Positions 13,110 through 13,971 of a DNA stretch of 13,971 nt are shown in pieces. The position numbers and the translations under genes are program-made. The number at the start of each line of letters is the position of its first letter. Position 1 is the stretch's first letter. A model generated the notes under the pieces. It did not search any database. It saw only the letters and a list, made by a program, of their open reading frames with translations, and was not told where the DNA came from. The DNA is taken from assembly GCA_025057695.1 (NCBI GenBank), contig JANWVB010000031.1, positions 1-13,971 of the forward strand, in the 5' to 3' direction. This stretch comes from Patescibacteria group bacterium. Its GTDB lineage: Bacteria; Patescibacteriota; Microgenomatia; UBA8517.

Positions 13110-13971
13110 AAGATTGTGCCGCAAGTGGATTAATCTTCACTGTGTAAAATATAAATCTTAACAAGGAACCTATTTTAAGCAATAATTTGAGAATAGGCAG
13201 TTGCCATTTAGGATAGTGTTTTTTATAAAAAGTTTTTATTCCCTCAAACTCGCGACAAACAAAAGACCAGTTCTCTCCACTTGCGCCGCCATAATGAATA
13301 ATGGCGGCAGAAGGAGTATACAAAATTCTCCACCCCGCCTTTCTTATCCTATAGCAATAGTCAGTGTCTTCAGCATACATGAAATAATCAGTATCAAACA
13401 TGCCACACTGATCAATAACACTTTTCCTAACCATAAAAAACGCTCCTGTAACCCAATCCAAATCTCTTTCAACATTATAAAAATTATTAGTTTTTGGATG
13501 AAAAGGTTTGATTATTTTATCCACATAAGGCAGATCTTGAATAATCATCCAAGAAAAGACCCTAATTAGAGTAGGGAAATAGCCCCCATTTTGCTGGATA
13601 GATCCATCTTTGTTTAATAATTGACAACTAATCACACCTATATCTTTGCGCTTTTCCAAAATAACAAACATTTTTTTGACCACATTAGAAAAAAGTTTTG
13701 TGTCAGAATTTAAAAAAAGCACATATCCTGAACTAGGATCGCAAGCTTCTATGCCCTGATTGTTGGCATAGCCAAAACCGTAATTTTTAGAATTTGCTAT
13801 CAATTTAAAATTAATTTCTTTTTTCTTTTTATACCGCTTAAACCTTTTCAAAGAATCATCGTGAGAATTGTTATCCACTACTATAATTTCATAATTAATA
13901 CCTTCTGTGTGTTTGATAATCGAATCTATACACTCACAAGTGAGTTTGCTGGTGTTAAAGTTCACTATTAT
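13084..13971 (-). CDS. GT2 family glycosyltransferase, N-terminus cut by window edge
   Basis: The frame is open to the right end of the window. The codons before the GTG at 13965 read Ile-Ile, so the sequence runs I-I-V-N-F-N-T. This is the usual first strand of a GT2 enzyme, so that GTG is an internal valine codon and the true start lies outside. About 296 residues are present and probably only a few are missing. It has EIIVVDNNSHDDS for the nucleotide site, NYGFGYANNQG, LFLNSDT for the DxD-like metal site, VTGAFFMVRKSVI, and YFMYAEDTDYCYR for the acceptor/catalytic loop. IIHYGGASGE closes the core, followed by a hydrophobic C-terminal helix. It belongs to the same WbbL-like group as the 8143-9048 gene but is clearly diverged from it. 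Its 3' end overlaps the start of the ligase-like gene, indicating one transcript. Sugar specificity is unknown. Confidence 0.9.
   Translation of the reverse strand: MIVNFNTSKLTCECIDSIIKHTEGINYEIIVVDNNSHDDSLKRFKRYKKKKEINFKLIANSKNYGFGYANNQGIEACDPSSGYVLFLNSDTKLFSNVVKKMFVILEKRKDIGVISCQLLNKDGSIQQNGGYFPTLIRVFSWMIIQDLPYVDKIIKPFHPKTNNFYNVERDLDWVTGAFFMVRKSVIDQCGMFDTDYFMYAEDTDYCYRIRKAGWRILYTPSAAIIHYGGASGENWSFVCREFEGIKTFYKKHYPKWQLPILKLLLKIGSLLRFIFYTVKINPLAAQSYVKAFSQA
13285..13308 (-). other. Perfect GC-rich inverted repeat within the GT2 coding region
   Basis: GCCGCCAT at 13285-13292 is exactly complementary to ATGGCGGC at 13301-13308, with an 8-base AT-rich loop between. In the transcript this would be an 8-bp stem with six G-C pairs. 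It encodes Ala-Ala-Ile-Ile-His-Tyr-Gly-Gly, a family-conserved stretch, so protein constraint explains part of it. There is no U run after it, so it is not an intrinsic terminator. Confidence 0.5.

Noticed and set aside
13963..13965. GTG as start codon of the right-edge GT2 gene
   Set aside because: The frame continues to the edge with Ile-Ile before this Val, reproducing the conserved first strand of GT2 enzymes, so the GTG is internal and the gene is truncated by the window.

Overview
The window is a compact, AT-rich bacterial segment in which every gene I can support lies on the minus strand, so it is best read from its right end to its left. Short or overlapping junctions, a single-chain alpha2-type glycyl-tRNA synthetase, a RecO with no zinc-finger tail, a DUF4012 surface protein beside a glycan cluster, and an almost complete lack of Shine-Dalgarno sequences together suggest a member of the Candidate Phyla Radiation (Patescibacteria), most likely Microgenomates-like. 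This placement is inference from gene content and protein style. TAA, TAG and TGA all act as stops, which argues against the recoded Absconditabacteria/Gracilibacteria.

Right part (about 13971 down to 5186): a surface-polysaccharide cluster. In transcription order it holds a GT2 glycosyltransferase cut by the window edge, an O-antigen ligase/polymerase-like membrane protein, a GT39/PMT-like membrane glycosyltransferase, a GT4, a GT2, a WbaZ-like GT4, a mannose-1-phosphate guanylyltransferase and a monotopic undecaprenyl-phosphate sugar-phosphate transferase. Four of the seven junctions are overlaps or gaps of at most 17 nt that suggest translational coupling. The implied pathway is as follows: GDP-mannose is made, the first sugar-phosphate is placed on undecaprenyl phosphate, soluble GT2/GT4 enzymes extend the glycan in the cytoplasm, and lipid-sugar-dependent membrane enzymes act outside. 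No flippase is seen in the window.

Middle (5152 down to 1178): a large single-pass DUF4012 protein follows the sugar-phosphate transferase by 33 nt. Then come recO, 2 nt behind it, and glyS, which has its own extended -10 promoter.

Left part (1128 down to 1): an unrecognised 246-aa membrane-anchored protein follows, with a promoter-like element placed so that its mRNA could be leaderless. Next comes the start of mraZ, the first gene of the usual division/cell-wall (dcw) cluster. Its start is not covered by a long ORF because the window edge cuts it. A consensus -35 (TTGACA) and 10-bp-phased TGGTGA repeats upstream of mraZ look like the MraZ autoregulatory operator.

I found no tRNA, rRNA, CRISPR array, insertion sequence or phage gene. 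No gap between genes exceeds 150 bases. The gene families are known ones. The points worth a second look are the mraZ operator, leaderless/SD-free initiation, altered motifs in GlyRS and the guanylyltransferase, and the uncharacterised DUF4012 protein.
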